From Streptomyces adelaidensis (GTDB lineage Bacteria > Actinomycetota > Actinomycetes > Streptomycetales > Streptomycetaceae): a DNA stretch of 64,000 nt. The DNA lies in the NCBI RefSeq assembly GCF_016598475.1, contig NZ_JAEMUX010000016.1, positions 1 through 64,000 on the forward strand, in the 5' to 3' direction. Of the stretch, positions 8,074 to 17,072 are shown piece by piece. The notes under the pieces were generated by a model. It ran no database searches. It worked only from the letters and a program-made list of their open reading frames with translations, and was not told the origin of the DNA. The position numbers and the translations under genes were made by a program. Each line of letters opens with the position of its first letter. Position 1 is the first letter of the stretch.

Positions 8074-9510
8074 TCACGCCCACGTGATCAGCCTCTTCGG
8101 CTGCTCCAGGATCGCCGCCACATCCGACAGCACCTTGGAGCCCAGCTCCCCGTCCACCAGCCGGTGGTCGAAGCTCAGCGCCAGGGTCGTCACCTGGCGG
8201 GGCTTCACCTTGCCCTTGTGGACCCACGGCTGGAGCCGGATCGTGCCGACGGCGAGGATCGCGGACTCGCCGGGGTTGAGGATCGGCGTGCCGGTGTCGA
8301 TGCCGAAGACGCCGACGTTGGTGATGGTGACCGTGCCGCCCTGCATCGCGGCGGGCGAGGTCTTGCCGTCCCGCGCCGTGGAGACCAGCTCGCCCAGCGA
8401 CTCGGCCAGTTGGGGCAGGGTCTTCGCGTGGGCGTCCTTGATGTTCGGGACGATCAGGCCGCGCGGGGTGGCCGCGGCGATGCCCAGGTTCACGTAGTGC
8501 TTGACGACGATCTCCTGGGCGGCCTCGTCCCAGGAGGCGTTGATGTCCGGGTTGCGCCGGATCGCCACCAGCAGGGCCTTGGCGATCAGGAGAAGCGGGT
8601 TCACCCGCAGCCCCCGCATCTCCTTGTCCTCCTTCAGCTCCTCCACGAGCTTCATCGTGCGGGTCACGTCGACCGTCACGAACTCCGTGACGTGCGGCGC
8701 GGTGAACGCCGAGCCGACCATCGCCGCCGCCGTCGCCTTCCGGACACCCTTGACCGGGATACGGGTCTCGCGCGCGCCGTCGTACGACACCGCCGGCGCC
8801 GGGGCGACGGCGGGGGCGGCCGGGCCGGGCGCCTCCACCCCGGGAACCCCGGGAACCCCGGGAACCCCGGGAACCCCGGGCTCCGGGGCCTTCGGCGGGG
8901 ACACCGCCGCGTGGACGTCCTCGCGGGTGATGACGCCGTCCGGGCCGGACGGGGTGACCGTCGCCAGGTCCACGCCGAGGTCCTTGGCCAGCTTGCGCAC
9001 CGGCGGCTTGGCCAGCGGGCGTCGGCCGACGGAGACCTGCCCGTGCCCATGCCCGTTCAGCTCGCCCTGGATGGCCGTGGCCGCGTACAGGGTGTCCTCG
9101 GCCGGCGGGGCCACGGCCCCCTTGCGGGGGCGGCGCTTCGTGGACGACTCGGCGACCCCGTAGCCGACGAGGACCGGCTTGCGGCCCTCGGCGGTCTTCT
9201 TGGGTGCGGGCGCGGGCGCCGGCTTGGGCGGCGCCGGCTCCTCCTTGGCGGGAGCAGCCCCCTCGACGGCCACGGCGATGATCGACGTGCCGACGTCGAC
9301 CGTGGTGCCCTCGGGGAAGCGCAGTTCGCGTACGACACCGTCGTACGGGATGGGCAGTTCGACGGCGGCCTTGGCCGTCTCGACCTCGCAGACGACCTGG
9401 CCGTCGGTGACGGTGTCACCGGGCTGGACGTACCACTTGAGGATCTCGGCCTCGGTGAGTCCCTCACCCACGTCGGGCATCTTGAACTCGCGCAGAGACG
9501 TGTCTGTCAT
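8074..9510 (-). CDS. bkdC: BCDH E2, dihydrolipoamide acyltransferase (copy 1)
   Basis: E2 core of a branched-chain 2-oxo acid dehydrogenase complex; moves the acyl group from E1 to CoA via lipoyl-lysine. 478 residues. Domains in order: lipoyl domain (about 1-80) with modified Lys in EVETAKAAVE; Pro/Ala-rich linker; peripheral subunit-binding domain VRKLAKDLGVDLATVTPSG (about 190-230); a second linker made of GVPGVPG repeats (encoded by 9-bp direct repeats near 8843-8880); and the acyltransferase domain with the catalytic DHRLVDG (HxxxDG) near the C-terminus. Start ATG 9510; an in-frame GTG at 9519 with GGGAGAGG is possible. Third gene of the operon, 20 bp after E1beta. Confidence 0.93.
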   Translation of the reverse strand: MTDTSLREFKMPDVGEGLTEAEILKWYVQPGDTVTDGQVVCEVETAKAAVELPIPYDGVVRELRFPEGTTVDVGTSIIAVAVEGAAPAKEEPAPPKPAPAPAPKKTAEGRKPVLVGYGVAESSTKRRPRKGAVAPPAEDTLYAATAIQGELNGHGHGQVSVGRRPLAKPPVRKLAKDLGVDLATVTPSGPDGVITREDVHAAVSPPKAPEPGVPGVPGVPGVPGVEAPGPAAPAVAPAPAVSYDGARETRIPVKGVRKATAAAMVGSAFTAPHVTEFVTVDVTRTMKLVEELKEDKEMRGLRVNPLLLIAKALLVAIRRNPDINASWDEAAQEIVVKHYVNLGIAAATPRGLIVPNIKDAHAKTLPQLAESLGELVSTARDGKTSPAAMQGGTVTITNVGVFGIDTGTPILNPGESAILAVGTIRLQPWVHKGKVKPRQVTTLALSFDHRLVDGELGSKVLSDVAAILEQPKRLITWA

Positions 9511-9530
9511 CGTCGTCACCGACCTCTCCC

Positions 9531-10538
9531 TCAGTACGCCAGCGAGCGGTCGACGGCGTCGAGCACCCGGTCCAGGTTCGGCAGGTACTCCTCCTCCAGG
9601 CGGGCGGGCGGATACGGGGCGTGGTACCCGCCGACGCGGAGGACGGGGGCCTCCAGGTGGTAGAAGCACCGCTCGGTGATGCGGGCGGCGATCTCCGCGC
9701 CCGAGCCGAAGAACACCGGGGCCTCATGGACCACGATCAGGCGGCGGGTCTTCTCCACGGACGCCTGGATCGAGTCGAAGTCCAGCGGAGACACCGACCT
9801 CAGGTCCAGGACCTCCAGCGCCCTGCCCTCCTCGGCGGCCGCGTCGGCGACCTCCTGGCAGAGCTTCACCATCGGGCCGTACGCGGCGAGGGTGACGTCC
9901 GTGCCCTCGCGGACGACACGGGCCTTGTGGAGCGGGCCGGGAATGGCCTCCGGGTCGACCTCGGCCTTGTCCCAGTAGCGCCGCTTCGGCTCGAAGAAGA
10001 TCACCGGGTCGTCGCTCTGGATGGCCTGCTGCATCATCCAGTAGGCGTCCGACGCGTTCGACGGCGAGACCACCTTCAGGCCCGCCACATGCGCGAACAG
10101 CGCTTCCGGGGACTCGGAGTGGTGCTCGACCGCGCCGATGCCGCCGCCGTAGGGGATGCGGACGACGACGGGCATCTTGACCTTGCCCAGCGAGCGGGCG
10201 TGCATCTTGGCGAGCTGCGTGACGATCTGGTCGTACGCCGGGAAGACGAATCCGTCGAACTGGATTTCGACCACCGGGCGGTAGCCGCGCAGGGCGAGGC
10301 CGATGGCGGTGCCGACGATGCCCGACTCGGCGAGCGGGGTGTCGATGACGCGGTCCTCGCCGAAGTCCTTCTGGAGGCCGTCGGTCACCCGGAACACGCC
10401 GCCGAGCTTGCCGACGTCCTCGCCCATGACGAGGACCTTGGGGTCGGTTTCGAGGGCCTTGCGCAGCGATTCGTTGATCGCCTTGGCGAGCGCCAGGTTC
10501 TTCACGGCCGGCTGCACGGCCGCTGTCTGCGTGGTCAT
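9531..10538 (-). CDS. bkdB: BCDH E1 beta subunit (copy 1)
   Basis: Beta subunit of the thiamine-diphosphate-dependent branched-chain 2-oxo acid decarboxylase, 335 residues. Family blocks: VLVMGEDVGKLGGVFRVTDGL (contains the Glu that activates ThDP), DTPLAESGIVGTAIGLAL, VEIQFDGFVFPAYDQIV, VRIPYGGGIGAVEHHSES and the C-terminal transketolase-like domain. ATG 10538 overlaps the stop of E1alpha (ATGA), so the two subunits are translationally coupled. Together with copy 2 at 32876-33880 the window encodes two complete E1-E2 sets. Confidence 0.94.
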   Translation of the reverse strand: MTTQTAAVQPAVKNLALAKAINESLRKALETDPKVLVMGEDVGKLGGVFRVTDGLQKDFGEDRVIDTPLAESGIVGTAIGLALRGYRPVVEIQFDGFVFPAYDQIVTQLAKMHARSLGKVKMPVVVRIPYGGGIGAVEHHSESPEALFAHVAGLKVVSPSNASDAYWMMQQAIQSDDPVIFFEPKRRYWDKAEVDPEAIPGPLHKARVVREGTDVTLAAYGPMVKLCQEVADAAAEEGRALEVLDLRSVSPLDFDSIQASVEKTRRLIVVHEAPVFFGSGAEIAARITERCFYHLEAPVLRVGGYHAPYPPARLEEEYLPNLDRVLDAVDRSLAY

Positions 10539-11758
10539 CGCTCCTGGCCCTCCTCTACGTCCACATCGGCGAACGACTCCTGGTACGCGGCGAACTGGGC
10601 GCGCTCCTCGTCCACGAGCGCGTGTCCGTCCGCGTACGCGTTCTCGAAGATGGCGAAGTGGTCCGGGTCCGGCATGGCACGCACCACTTCGCGCACTCGC
10701 CTTCCCAACGCCTCGCTCTCCGTTTCGAGTTCCGCGAAGAATCCCTCGTCCGTGTCAGTTTCGGACTCCAGATAACCGCGCAGACGCGCGATCGGGTCCT
10801 TCGCCTCCCAGGCCGCCCGCTCGTCGTCGTGGCGGTAGCGGGTCGGGTCGTCGGAGGTGGTGTGGGCGCCCATGCGGTATGTGTACGCCTCCACCAGGGT
10901 GGGGCCCTCGCCCCGGCGGGCGCGCTCCAGCGCCCACTTGGTGACCGCGAGGCAGGCGAGGACGTCGTTGCCGTCGACGCGGACGCCCGGGAAGCCGAAG
11001 CCCTGGGCGCGCTGGTAGAGCGGGACGCGGGTCTGCTTCTCGGTGGGCTCCGAGATGGCCCACTGGTTGTTCTGGCAGAAGAACACGACGGGCGCGTTGT
11101 AGACCGCGGAGAAGGTGAACGCCTCGGCGACGTCGCCCTGGCTGGAGGCGCCGTCACCGAAGTAGGCGATGACGGCCGAGTCGGCGCCGTCCTTGGCGAT
11201 GCCCATGGCGTAGCCCGTGGCGTGCAGCGTCTGGGAGCCGATGACGATCGTGTAGAGGTGGAAGTTGTTGCTGCTGGGGTCCCAGCCGCCGTTGTTCACA
11301 CCGCGGAACATGCCGAGCAGGTTGGCCGGGTCGACGCCGCGGCACCAGGCGACGCCGTGCTCGCGGTAGGTCGGGAAGACGTAGTCGTCTTCGCGGGTGG
11401 CCCGTCCGGAGCCGATCTGGGCGGCCTCCTGGCCGAGCAGCGAGGCCCACAGGCCCAGCTCGCCTTGGCGCTGCAGGGAAGTGGCCTCGGCGTCGAAGCG
11501 GCGGGTCAGCACCATGTCGCGGTACAGGCCGCGCAGCTCGTCGGGGGTGATGTCGGCGACGAACGGGTCGTACTCGGGATTCTTGACGCGCTTGCCCTCG
11601 GGCGTCAGCAGCTGAACGAGTTCGGGCCCGGCGTCGGTCGGCTTCTTCGCAGCGGCGCGCTTGGTGCCGGTGGTGCCGGCCGCCCTGCTGCCGGTGGTGC
11701 CGGTCTTGCCTGCGGCGCTGCGTCGCGGCTTGCGCGCGGCGGTGCTCTCCACGGTCAC
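10535..11758 (-). CDS. bkdA: BCDH E1 alpha subunit (copy 1)
   Basis: Alpha subunit of branched-chain 2-oxo acid dehydrogenase E1, 407 residues. ThDP-binding motif GDGASSQGDVAEAF...FCQNNQWAIS is complete; the phosphorylation-loop-like segment YRMGAHTTSDDPTRYR follows. The first about 40 residues are an unusual Lys/Ala/Gly/Thr-rich tail (ARKPRRSAAGKTGTTG...) that copy 2 lacks. Start GTG at 11758; GAGGAGCACACGTG gives a GGAGGAGC Shine-Dalgarno. First gene of the E1alpha-E1beta-E2 operon. Product acyl-CoAs feed leucine/isoleucine/valine breakdown and branched fatty acid or polyketide priming. Confidence 0.94.
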   Translation of the reverse strand: MTVESTAARKPRRSAAGKTGTTGSRAAGTTGTKRAAAKKPTDAGPELVQLLTPEGKRVKNPEYDPFVADITPDELRGLYRDMVLTRRFDAEATSLQRQGELGLWASLLGQEAAQIGSGRATREDDYVFPTYREHGVAWCRGVDPANLLGMFRGVNNGGWDPSSNNFHLYTIVIGSQTLHATGYAMGIAKDGADSAVIAYFGDGASSQGDVAEAFTFSAVYNAPVVFFCQNNQWAISEPTEKQTRVPLYQRAQGFGFPGVRVDGNDVLACLAVTKWALERARRGEGPTLVEAYTYRMGAHTTSDDPTRYRHDDERAAWEAKDPIARLRGYLESETDTDEGFFAELETESEALGRRVREVVRAMPDPDHFAIFENAYADGHALVDEERAQFAAYQESFADVDVEEGQER

Positions 11759-12264
11759 GTGTGCTCCTCCGTCGGTCCGGCCCCCGGGGTTGCCGGAGAC
11801 CAGTGCGGCTCGCCTGATCCCGGAAACCCGTGCACGGGGTGGGTGCCCTTGGCCGGGAACAGACGTGACAGGTGCCCCGGCGAGCGCCCTGCACGAGGCA
11901 CGTTACCCAGTACGCCACATTCCTGTGAAACCCCTATTGACCTGCGATTTTCCTTGGATTTCCAAGTAATTCGGTACTAGGGGGTCCAAGTAAGTCGCGT
12001 CCGTCGGGAACAGCTGCTGGTCACAGCACTGGATTACAGCCTGACAGGGGGCCGGAACACCGGCACGTTATCCCGGCCACCCCGGCCACGGGAAGAGTTC
12101 GCCGCGGGCGGGCCGGGAGATCGTGGCCGAGAGTTGCTCCATGCGTGAACCCCGGACATCTGCACGTCGAGCCACAGTTCGGGTCTGCGCACTCTGCGAC
12201 CGGTAACAACTGTCCGTGACAAGCGACAGGTCAGCGGCTCGACACGTGCCCTAACATCTGGCGC
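11759..12264. other. Intergenic region upstream of bkdA copy 1
   Basis: About 500 bp without a gene on either strand. It must hold the promoter of the minus-strand bkd operon. A palindrome and two direct repeats at 11953-11993 are the only structured elements; the rest (11994-12264) is non-coding sequence leading to the decayed phosphotransferase. Confidence 0.6.
11953..11993. promoter_or_regulatory. Candidate operator of bkd operon 1
   Basis: Palindrome CTTGGATTTCCAAG (11953-11966), and the nonamer TCCAAGTAA occurs twice, at 11961-11969 and 11985-11993, exactly 24 bp apart and each followed by nTCG. The spacing and position about 200 bp upstream of the bkdA start suggest cooperative regulator sites, possibly for an Lrp-type protein. 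This is inferred from repetition only. Confidence 0.4.
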
Positions 12265-13229
12265 GTGCCGCGCTCATCTGTACCACCCCCTGTGCTCCAC
12301 GCACCCCCTCTGGGGCCCCTGTTTCAGCAGTACGCCGCTGGTTCGGCACTGACCTGTGAACCCGTCGACGAGGGGCTGCTCAACCGCGGCTACCGGCTCT
12401 CCACCACCCGTGGCCGGTACTTCCTCAAGCACCATTTCGACCCCGAGACCGCCGGCCCGGCCGCGATCGTCCGCCAGCACCGGGCCACCCAGCGCCTCGC
12501 CGACCTGGGCGTCCCCGTGGCCCCGCCGCCGGCCGGACGCGACGGGCGTACGGTCGCGGTCGTCGGCGGCCACCCCTACGCCCCGCACCCCTGGATCGAG
12601 GGCCGGCACCGGCACGGCGGCCGGCTCACCACCGGGCAGTGCGCCCGCCTGGCGGCGCTCCTGGGCCTCGTACACGCGCCCCTGGAGCGGGTGATGCCGG
12701 CGCAGGACCCGACGCGGGAGCCGGTGCCGTCGGCTCGGAGGCCGCTGATCCCCGCCCAGCGACAGGCTCGGCGAAGGACGCCCGCCGAGAGCGTGGACCC
12801 CGTCGCCACCTTCGCCCTCATCCACGACCTGCTCGACCGGGTACGACGTCATCGGCCGGCCGACGCGTTCGACGCGCTCGCCCGGTATCGGCTGCTGGAG
12901 CGGCGAGAGCTGCTGGAACGGCACGCGCGACGGCGGCCGCCGAGGAGCGGCTCGACTGGGACCGGCTCGGCGTGCAGCCGCGCGCGGAGGAGGCCGTCCG
13001 GGCGGCGGTGATCTTCTTCGTACGGCCCGTCGGCGCCCTCGACCTGACGAACTCGACCTGACGAAAGTGCGGTCCTACGCGCGTCCCGCCGCGCCGCGGG
13101 CGTACGCGCCCTCCGAGCTCGTGGCCGCCGCCCACCGGGTGCGCCGACCCGCAGTTCCCGGCGGCCTCGGGGCTGGTGGTGTGGTGGACGCGGGAGTACG
13201 ACGCGGTGTGCGAGGCGTTCGCGGAGTGA
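12265..13229 (+). pseudogene. Decayed aminoglycoside-phosphotransferase-family gene
   Basis: Starts intact at GTG 12265 with a normal N-terminal lobe (LLNRGYRLSTTRGRYFLKHH, then GHPYAPHPWIEGRHRHGG) but the reading frame changes several times. After a segment ending ERHARRRPP the family catalytic loop (HGDxHxxN) is missing and the homology resumes in another frame with LDWDRLGVQPRAEEAVRAAVIFFVRPVGALDL (two blocks), shifts again for KVRSYARPAAPRAYAPSELVAAAHRV, loses the WWERLNDFW region, and ends in a further frame with DPQFPAASGLVVWWTREY and a TGA at 13227-13229. At least two internal deletions plus frameshifts make it nonfunctional. Ends are given by first start and last family-like stop. Confidence 0.8.
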
Positions 13230-13274
13230 GCGCGGTGAGTGTGGGGTGAACCGGGCCCGAGGAGGGCCGCCGGG

Positions 13275-14855
13275 TCACTCCTCGTCGCCCCCGGTGGCGG
13301 CACCCGTCAGGCCGCCGGCGTCACTGCCGCTGCCGTCGTCGGGCGTCGGGCTCACCGGAGTCTCCGGATCTTCCTCCGAAGGCGTCGGGTCCGTGGTCGT
13401 CGGCTCCTCGTCCGTCGGCTCCTCGGTCGGCTGGCTCTGCGTCGGCGACGGGCTGTAGCTCGGGCTCTGCGAGTACGAGGGGGTGTAGTCGGAGTTGTCG
13501 CCCGAACCGGTGCTCTCGTCCGTGGGCTCCTCGGTCGCCTCGTCGCTGGGCGACTCGCTGGGGTCCTTGTCCTTGTTGGACGTCGAGACCGTGGGCGAGG
13601 GCGTGGTCCCGGTGTCGCCGTCGTCGCCGCCGCTGTTGTTCAGCGCCAGCGCGACACCCGCCGCGATGGCGACCACCGCGAGGAACGCGAGGATCCACAG
13701 CTTGCCGCGGCCGCTGCCCCGGTTGCCGTGCCCCTCGAAGCCGCCGTCGTCCCGGCCACCGCCGCCACCGCCGTACCCGGGCAGGATCGGCTGCGGGATC
13801 TGCGAGGTCCCCGGTTCCCCGGGGTGCGGCATGACCGCCGTACCGGACATACCGCCCGGCGGCGTGTGCCTGCCCTCGTGCGTCGTCACGGGCCCGGTGT
13901 TCCAGGTGCCGGTGTGGCCGCCCTGGTCGTACAGCATCTGCAGGCCGTACTGGATGAGGCCGCGCATCTCCTCGGCCGTCTGGAAACGGTCGTCCGGCTC
14001 CTTGGCGAGGGAGCGCATGACGAGCCCGTCGAGCTCCGGCGGCGCCACCCCCTCGGACACCTCGGAGGGCGGGACCGGGATGTCCTGAACATGCTGGTAG
14101 ACCACCGACAGCGGCGTCTCGCCGATGAAGGGGGGCCGCAGTGCGAGGAGTTCGTAGAGCAGACAGCCGGTGGCGTACAGGTCGGAGCGGTGGTCTACGG
14201 CCTTGCCGAGCGCCTGCTCCGGGGAGAGGTACTGGGGCGTGCCCATGACCATGCCGGTCTGCGTCATCGTCGTGGACGCCCCGTGCAGGGCGCGCGCGAT
14301 GCCGAAGTCCATCACCTTCACGGCGCCGTTGTGCGTGATGATGACGTTCGCCGGCTTGATGTCGCGGTGCACGATGCCGTGCTGGTGCGAGTACGCCAGC
14401 GCCTCAAGGACACCGGAGACGATGATCAGTGCCTGCTCGGGTCCGGGTGCCTCGGCGTTGAGCAGCAGGTCACGGATGGTGCGGCCCTCGACCAGCTCCA
14501 TGACGATGTACGGCACGGGGGTGCCGTTCACGATGTCCTCGCCGGAGTCGTAGACAGCCACGATGGAGTGGTGGTTGAGACCGGCCACCGCCTGGGCCTC
14601 ACGCGTGAAGCGGGCCTTGGAAATGGGGTCTTCGGCGAGGTCGGAGCGGAGCAACTTGACCGCGACCGTACGGCCGAGGCGCACGTCCTCGGCCGCGAAC
14701 ACCTCGGCCATACCGCCCCGGCCGAGTCTGTGGGTCATCCGGTACCGACCGTCGCCGACAAGCCCGCCGTTACCCCACAACTCCGGCGCATCTGACATTC
14801 CGCCGCCAGTCGCCTCGGGGTCGGACGGGCCCTGAGAGCGCTGCTGCTGTGCCAT
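13275..14855 (-). CDS. Membrane Ser/Thr protein kinase (PASTA-less)
   Basis: Eukaryotic-type Ser/Thr kinase, 526 residues. Cytosolic kinase domain about 35-300: glycine loop LGRGGMAEVF, Lys in VAVKLL, catalytic loop HRDIKPANV, DFG in VMDFGIA, activation loop with TTMTQTGMVMGTPQYLSPEQ. A Gly/Pro-rich juxtamembrane segment follows, one membrane helix (LWILAFLAVVAIAAGVALAL, about residue 390) and an extracytoplasmic Ser/Thr/Pro/Glu-rich tail without PASTA repeats. Start ATG 14855 has CGAGGACTG upstream; a GTG at 14918 with GAAGG is an alternative. Divergent from the next kinase; both share a repeat-bearing promoter region. Corresponds in position to the PkaF/SCO3820-3821 pair of S. coelicolor (from memory of synteny). 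Confidence 0.9.
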   Translation of the reverse strand: MAQQQRSQGPSDPEATGGGMSDAPELWGNGGLVGDGRYRMTHRLGRGGMAEVFAAEDVRLGRTVAVKLLRSDLAEDPISKARFTREAQAVAGLNHHSIVAVYDSGEDIVNGTPVPYIVMELVEGRTIRDLLLNAEAPGPEQALIIVSGVLEALAYSHQHGIVHRDIKPANVIITHNGAVKVMDFGIARALHGASTTMTQTGMVMGTPQYLSPEQALGKAVDHRSDLYATGCLLYELLALRPPFIGETPLSVVYQHVQDIPVPPSEVSEGVAPPELDGLVMRSLAKEPDDRFQTAEEMRGLIQYGLQMLYDQGGHTGTWNTGPVTTHEGRHTPPGGMSGTAVMPHPGEPGTSQIPQPILPGYGGGGGGRDDGGFEGHGNRGSGRGKLWILAFLAVVAIAAGVALALNNSGGDDGDTGTTPSPTVSTSNKDKDPSESPSDEATEEPTDESTGSGDNSDYTPSYSQSPSYSPSPTQSQPTEEPTDEEPTTTDPTPSEEDPETPVSPTPDDGSGSDAGGLTGAATGGDEE

Positions 14856-15320
14856 CAGTCCTCGCCGTCGTTTCTGCCCGCGGTCCGCGCGGTTCTTGTT
14901 ACGGTCTCCGTCGGCCACGCTACAGCCTTCACGCAAGAGGCCGGTCCGGCTTGGCTGCGCGACCGGCAACGAGGGCTCGCGGCGGATTCAAGGTGGATCC
15001 GAGCCGGATCCGCGGTCGATCCAATGCGGATCCAATGCGGATCCAATGCGGATCCAATGCGGATCCGAAGGCCGATCGGCCATGAAACCCGCAGCGCGCG
15101 CACTCGTGCAAGTTCTGTGTACCGGGCGTACGCCCCCTGTAACGCTTCCGCGACGCTTCTTTCGCGTACGGTCACGGATCGGGCACCGCGCTTGACGTGT
15201 CAGTGCCCTGGGGCAGACTTGGCCGGGAATAGCTCAAAGGATCACCAGCATCATCAGGGATCACCGATCGCGGGAGCCGCACCAGGCGCTTTCGCGCGCG
15301 CCGATGGGGGACGCAGGAAG
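14856..15320. other. Divergent promoter region between two kinase genes
   Basis: About 465 bp between two divergently transcribed kinase genes. It contains the GATCC-phased repeat tract at 14985-15066 and no supported gene. The frames that run through it are continuations of the kinase frames. Confidence 0.7.
14985..15066. repeat. GATCC repeats phased at 11 bp
   Basis: GATCC occurs at 14996, 15007, 15018, 15029, 15040, 15051 and 15062, always exactly 11 bp apart, with a degenerate GATTC at 14985. The last units share the 11-mer CGGATCCAATG. The unit is close to one DNA helical turn, so all copies face the same side of the helix. Likely a multi-site regulatory array or intrinsically shaped DNA in the divergent promoter. 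Confidence 0.85.
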
Positions 15321-16967
15321 ATGAGCCAGGACGCCGCACAGGGCCGGTACGCGGGGCGTTCGCTCGCCGGCGGCCGTTATCAGCTGCGTGACCTGCTCGG
15401 TGAGGGCGGAATGGCCTCCGTCCACCTCGCGTACGACTCGGTGCTCGACCGGCAGGTCGCGGTCAAGACGCTGCACACCGAACTCGGCCGTGAACCGGCC
15501 TTCCGCGAGCGTTTCCGCCGCGAGGCCCAGGCGGTCGCGAAGCTCACCCACACCAACATCGTCTCGGTCTTCGACACCGGCGAGGACGAGATGGACGGCA
15601 TGACGACGCCGTACATCGTCATGGAGTACATCGAGGGCAAGCCGCTCGGCTCGGTGCTCGACACTGATGTCCAGCAGCTCGGCGCGATGCCCGCCGACAA
15701 GGCGCTGAAGATCACCGCGGATGTGCTGGCCGCCCTGGAGATCAGCCACGAGATGGGCCTGGTCCACCGGGACATCAAGCCGGGCAACGTGATGATGACC
15801 AAGCGGTCCGTCGTCAAGGTCATGGACTTCGGCATCGCCCGCGCCATGCAGTCCGGCGTCACCTCCATGACGCAGACCGGCATGGTCGTCGGCACCCCGC
15901 AGTACCTCTCGCCCGAGCAGGCGCTCGGCCGTGGCGTGGACGCCCGCTCCGACCTGTACTCGGTCGGCATCATGCTGTTCCAGCTGACCACCGGACGGCT
16001 GCCGTTCGAGGCGGACTCGCCGCTGGCCATAGCGTATGCGCACGTCCAGGAGGAGCCGGTCGCTCCCTCCTCGATCAACCGTTCGCTGCCGCCGGCCGTG
16101 GACGCCATCATCGCCCGCGCGCTGAAGAAGAACCCGAACGAGCGGTTCCCGAGCGCCGAGACGATGCGCGACGAGTGCCTGCGGGTCGCCGCCTCCCTCC
16201 AGCCGGTCGCGCCGAGCATCGTGCCGGGCGTGCAGACGTCCAGCGGCGCAGGCGTCGCCTCCGCGGTCTTCCCGCCGATCGACCAGACGGGCACACCGCA
16301 GTCCGGCAGCGTCCAGACGCCGTACCAGCCGCATCCGCAGACGGGCGGGTACGGCCCGCCGACCCCCGCGCCCGCCCCGTCCTACGGCTACCCGCAGCAG
16401 GGCGGTTACCAGACGCCGCCGCAGACCGCCGCGTACGCGCCCCAGCAGGGCGCGGCCACCCCGCCGCCGTACAACCTCGCTCCGCAGCAGTCGTCGCTCT
16501 CGGCGGGGCGTTCCGGGGACGGGAAGAGCGGCAGGGGTGTCGTGGTGGGCGCGATCCTCGTGTCGCTCGTCGCGATCGGCGGTCTGGTCACGGCGCTCAT
16601 GCTGAACGGCGGCAGCGAGGACGAGGGCGGCGACACCAACGCGAGCGCGTCGGCCTCGCCGACCGTGGTCGAGGGGCACAAGGGTCCGGACACGTCGAAG
16701 GTCGTCGAATCGACCGCGTGCACGGAACCCACGGAGTCGTACAACGACCCCGACAAGATCGAGCTGCCGGACTTCACCTTCAAGAACATCGACTCGGTGA
16801 AGAAGTGCCTCCAGGCGGCGGGCTGGCAGTACGACACCCAGGACGTCGACGAGAACACGTACGGCGAGGGCACCGTCATGGAGCAGTACCCCGCCGCCGA
16901 CGAGGACGTCGACCCCAAGGACATGCCCACGATCATCCTCAAGACGTCGACGGGCGACCCGGCCTGA
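15321..16967 (+). CDS. Membrane Ser/Thr protein kinase with C-terminal sensor
   Basis: Eukaryotic-type Ser/Thr kinase, 548 residues. Kinase domain about 15-280: LGEGGMASVHLAY, VAVKTL, HRDIKPGNVMM, VMDFGIAR, activation loop SMTQTGMVVGTPQYLSPEQ. A Pro/Gln/Tyr-rich linker (PQQGGYQTPPQTAAYAPQQG) leads to one membrane helix (GVVVGAILVSLVAIGGLVTAL). The external part ends with one PASTA-like unit (LPDFTFKNIDSVKKCLQAAGW ... GTVMEQYPAADEDVDPKDMPTI) containing Cys residues. Start ATG 15321 with GGGGGACGCAGGAAG upstream. Divergent from the other kinase, so both may respond to one regulator. A terminator follows at 17014. Confidence 0.9.
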   Translation: MSQDAAQGRYAGRSLAGGRYQLRDLLGEGGMASVHLAYDSVLDRQVAVKTLHTELGREPAFRERFRREAQAVAKLTHTNIVSVFDTGEDEMDGMTTPYIVMEYIEGKPLGSVLDTDVQQLGAMPADKALKITADVLAALEISHEMGLVHRDIKPGNVMMTKRSVVKVMDFGIARAMQSGVTSMTQTGMVVGTPQYLSPEQALGRGVDARSDLYSVGIMLFQLTTGRLPFEADSPLAIAYAHVQEEPVAPSSINRSLPPAVDAIIARALKKNPNERFPSAETMRDECLRVAASLQPVAPSIVPGVQTSSGAGVASAVFPPIDQTGTPQSGSVQTPYQPHPQTGGYGPPTPAPAPSYGYPQQGGYQTPPQTAAYAPQQGAATPPPYNLAPQQSSLSAGRSGDGKSGRGVVVGAILVSLVAIGGLVTALMLNGGSEDEGGDTNASASASPTVVEGHKGPDTSKVVESTACTEPTESYNDPDKIELPDFTFKNIDSVKKCLQAAGWQYDTQDVDENTYGEGTVMEQYPAADEDVDPKDMPTIILKTSTGDPA

Positions 16968-17013
16968 CACCCGGGGCCCTGTGGCCCTGTGGCCCCCTCG
17001 GCTTGGCATAGGA

Positions 17014-17042
17014 AGGGCCCGGCACTTCACGTGCCGGGCCCT
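17014..17042. terminator. Terminator between kinase and bpa (convergent)
   Basis: Perfect 12-bp stem AGGGCCCGGCAC / GTGCCGGGCCCT with a 5-nt loop, lying between two convergent genes and usable from both sides. Confidence 0.85.
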
Positions 17043-17072
17043 CTGTGTACGTACGGGGGGGGTGGCCGGAGG

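Noticed and set aside
8843..8880. Repeat GGGAACCCC in the E2 gene as a separate element
   Set aside because: It is in frame and encodes the GVPG linker repeats of the E2 protein.
17021..17036. CACTTCACGTGCCG as a parS site
   Set aside because: It is the loop and arms of the kinase terminator and lacks the GTTT/AAAC arms.
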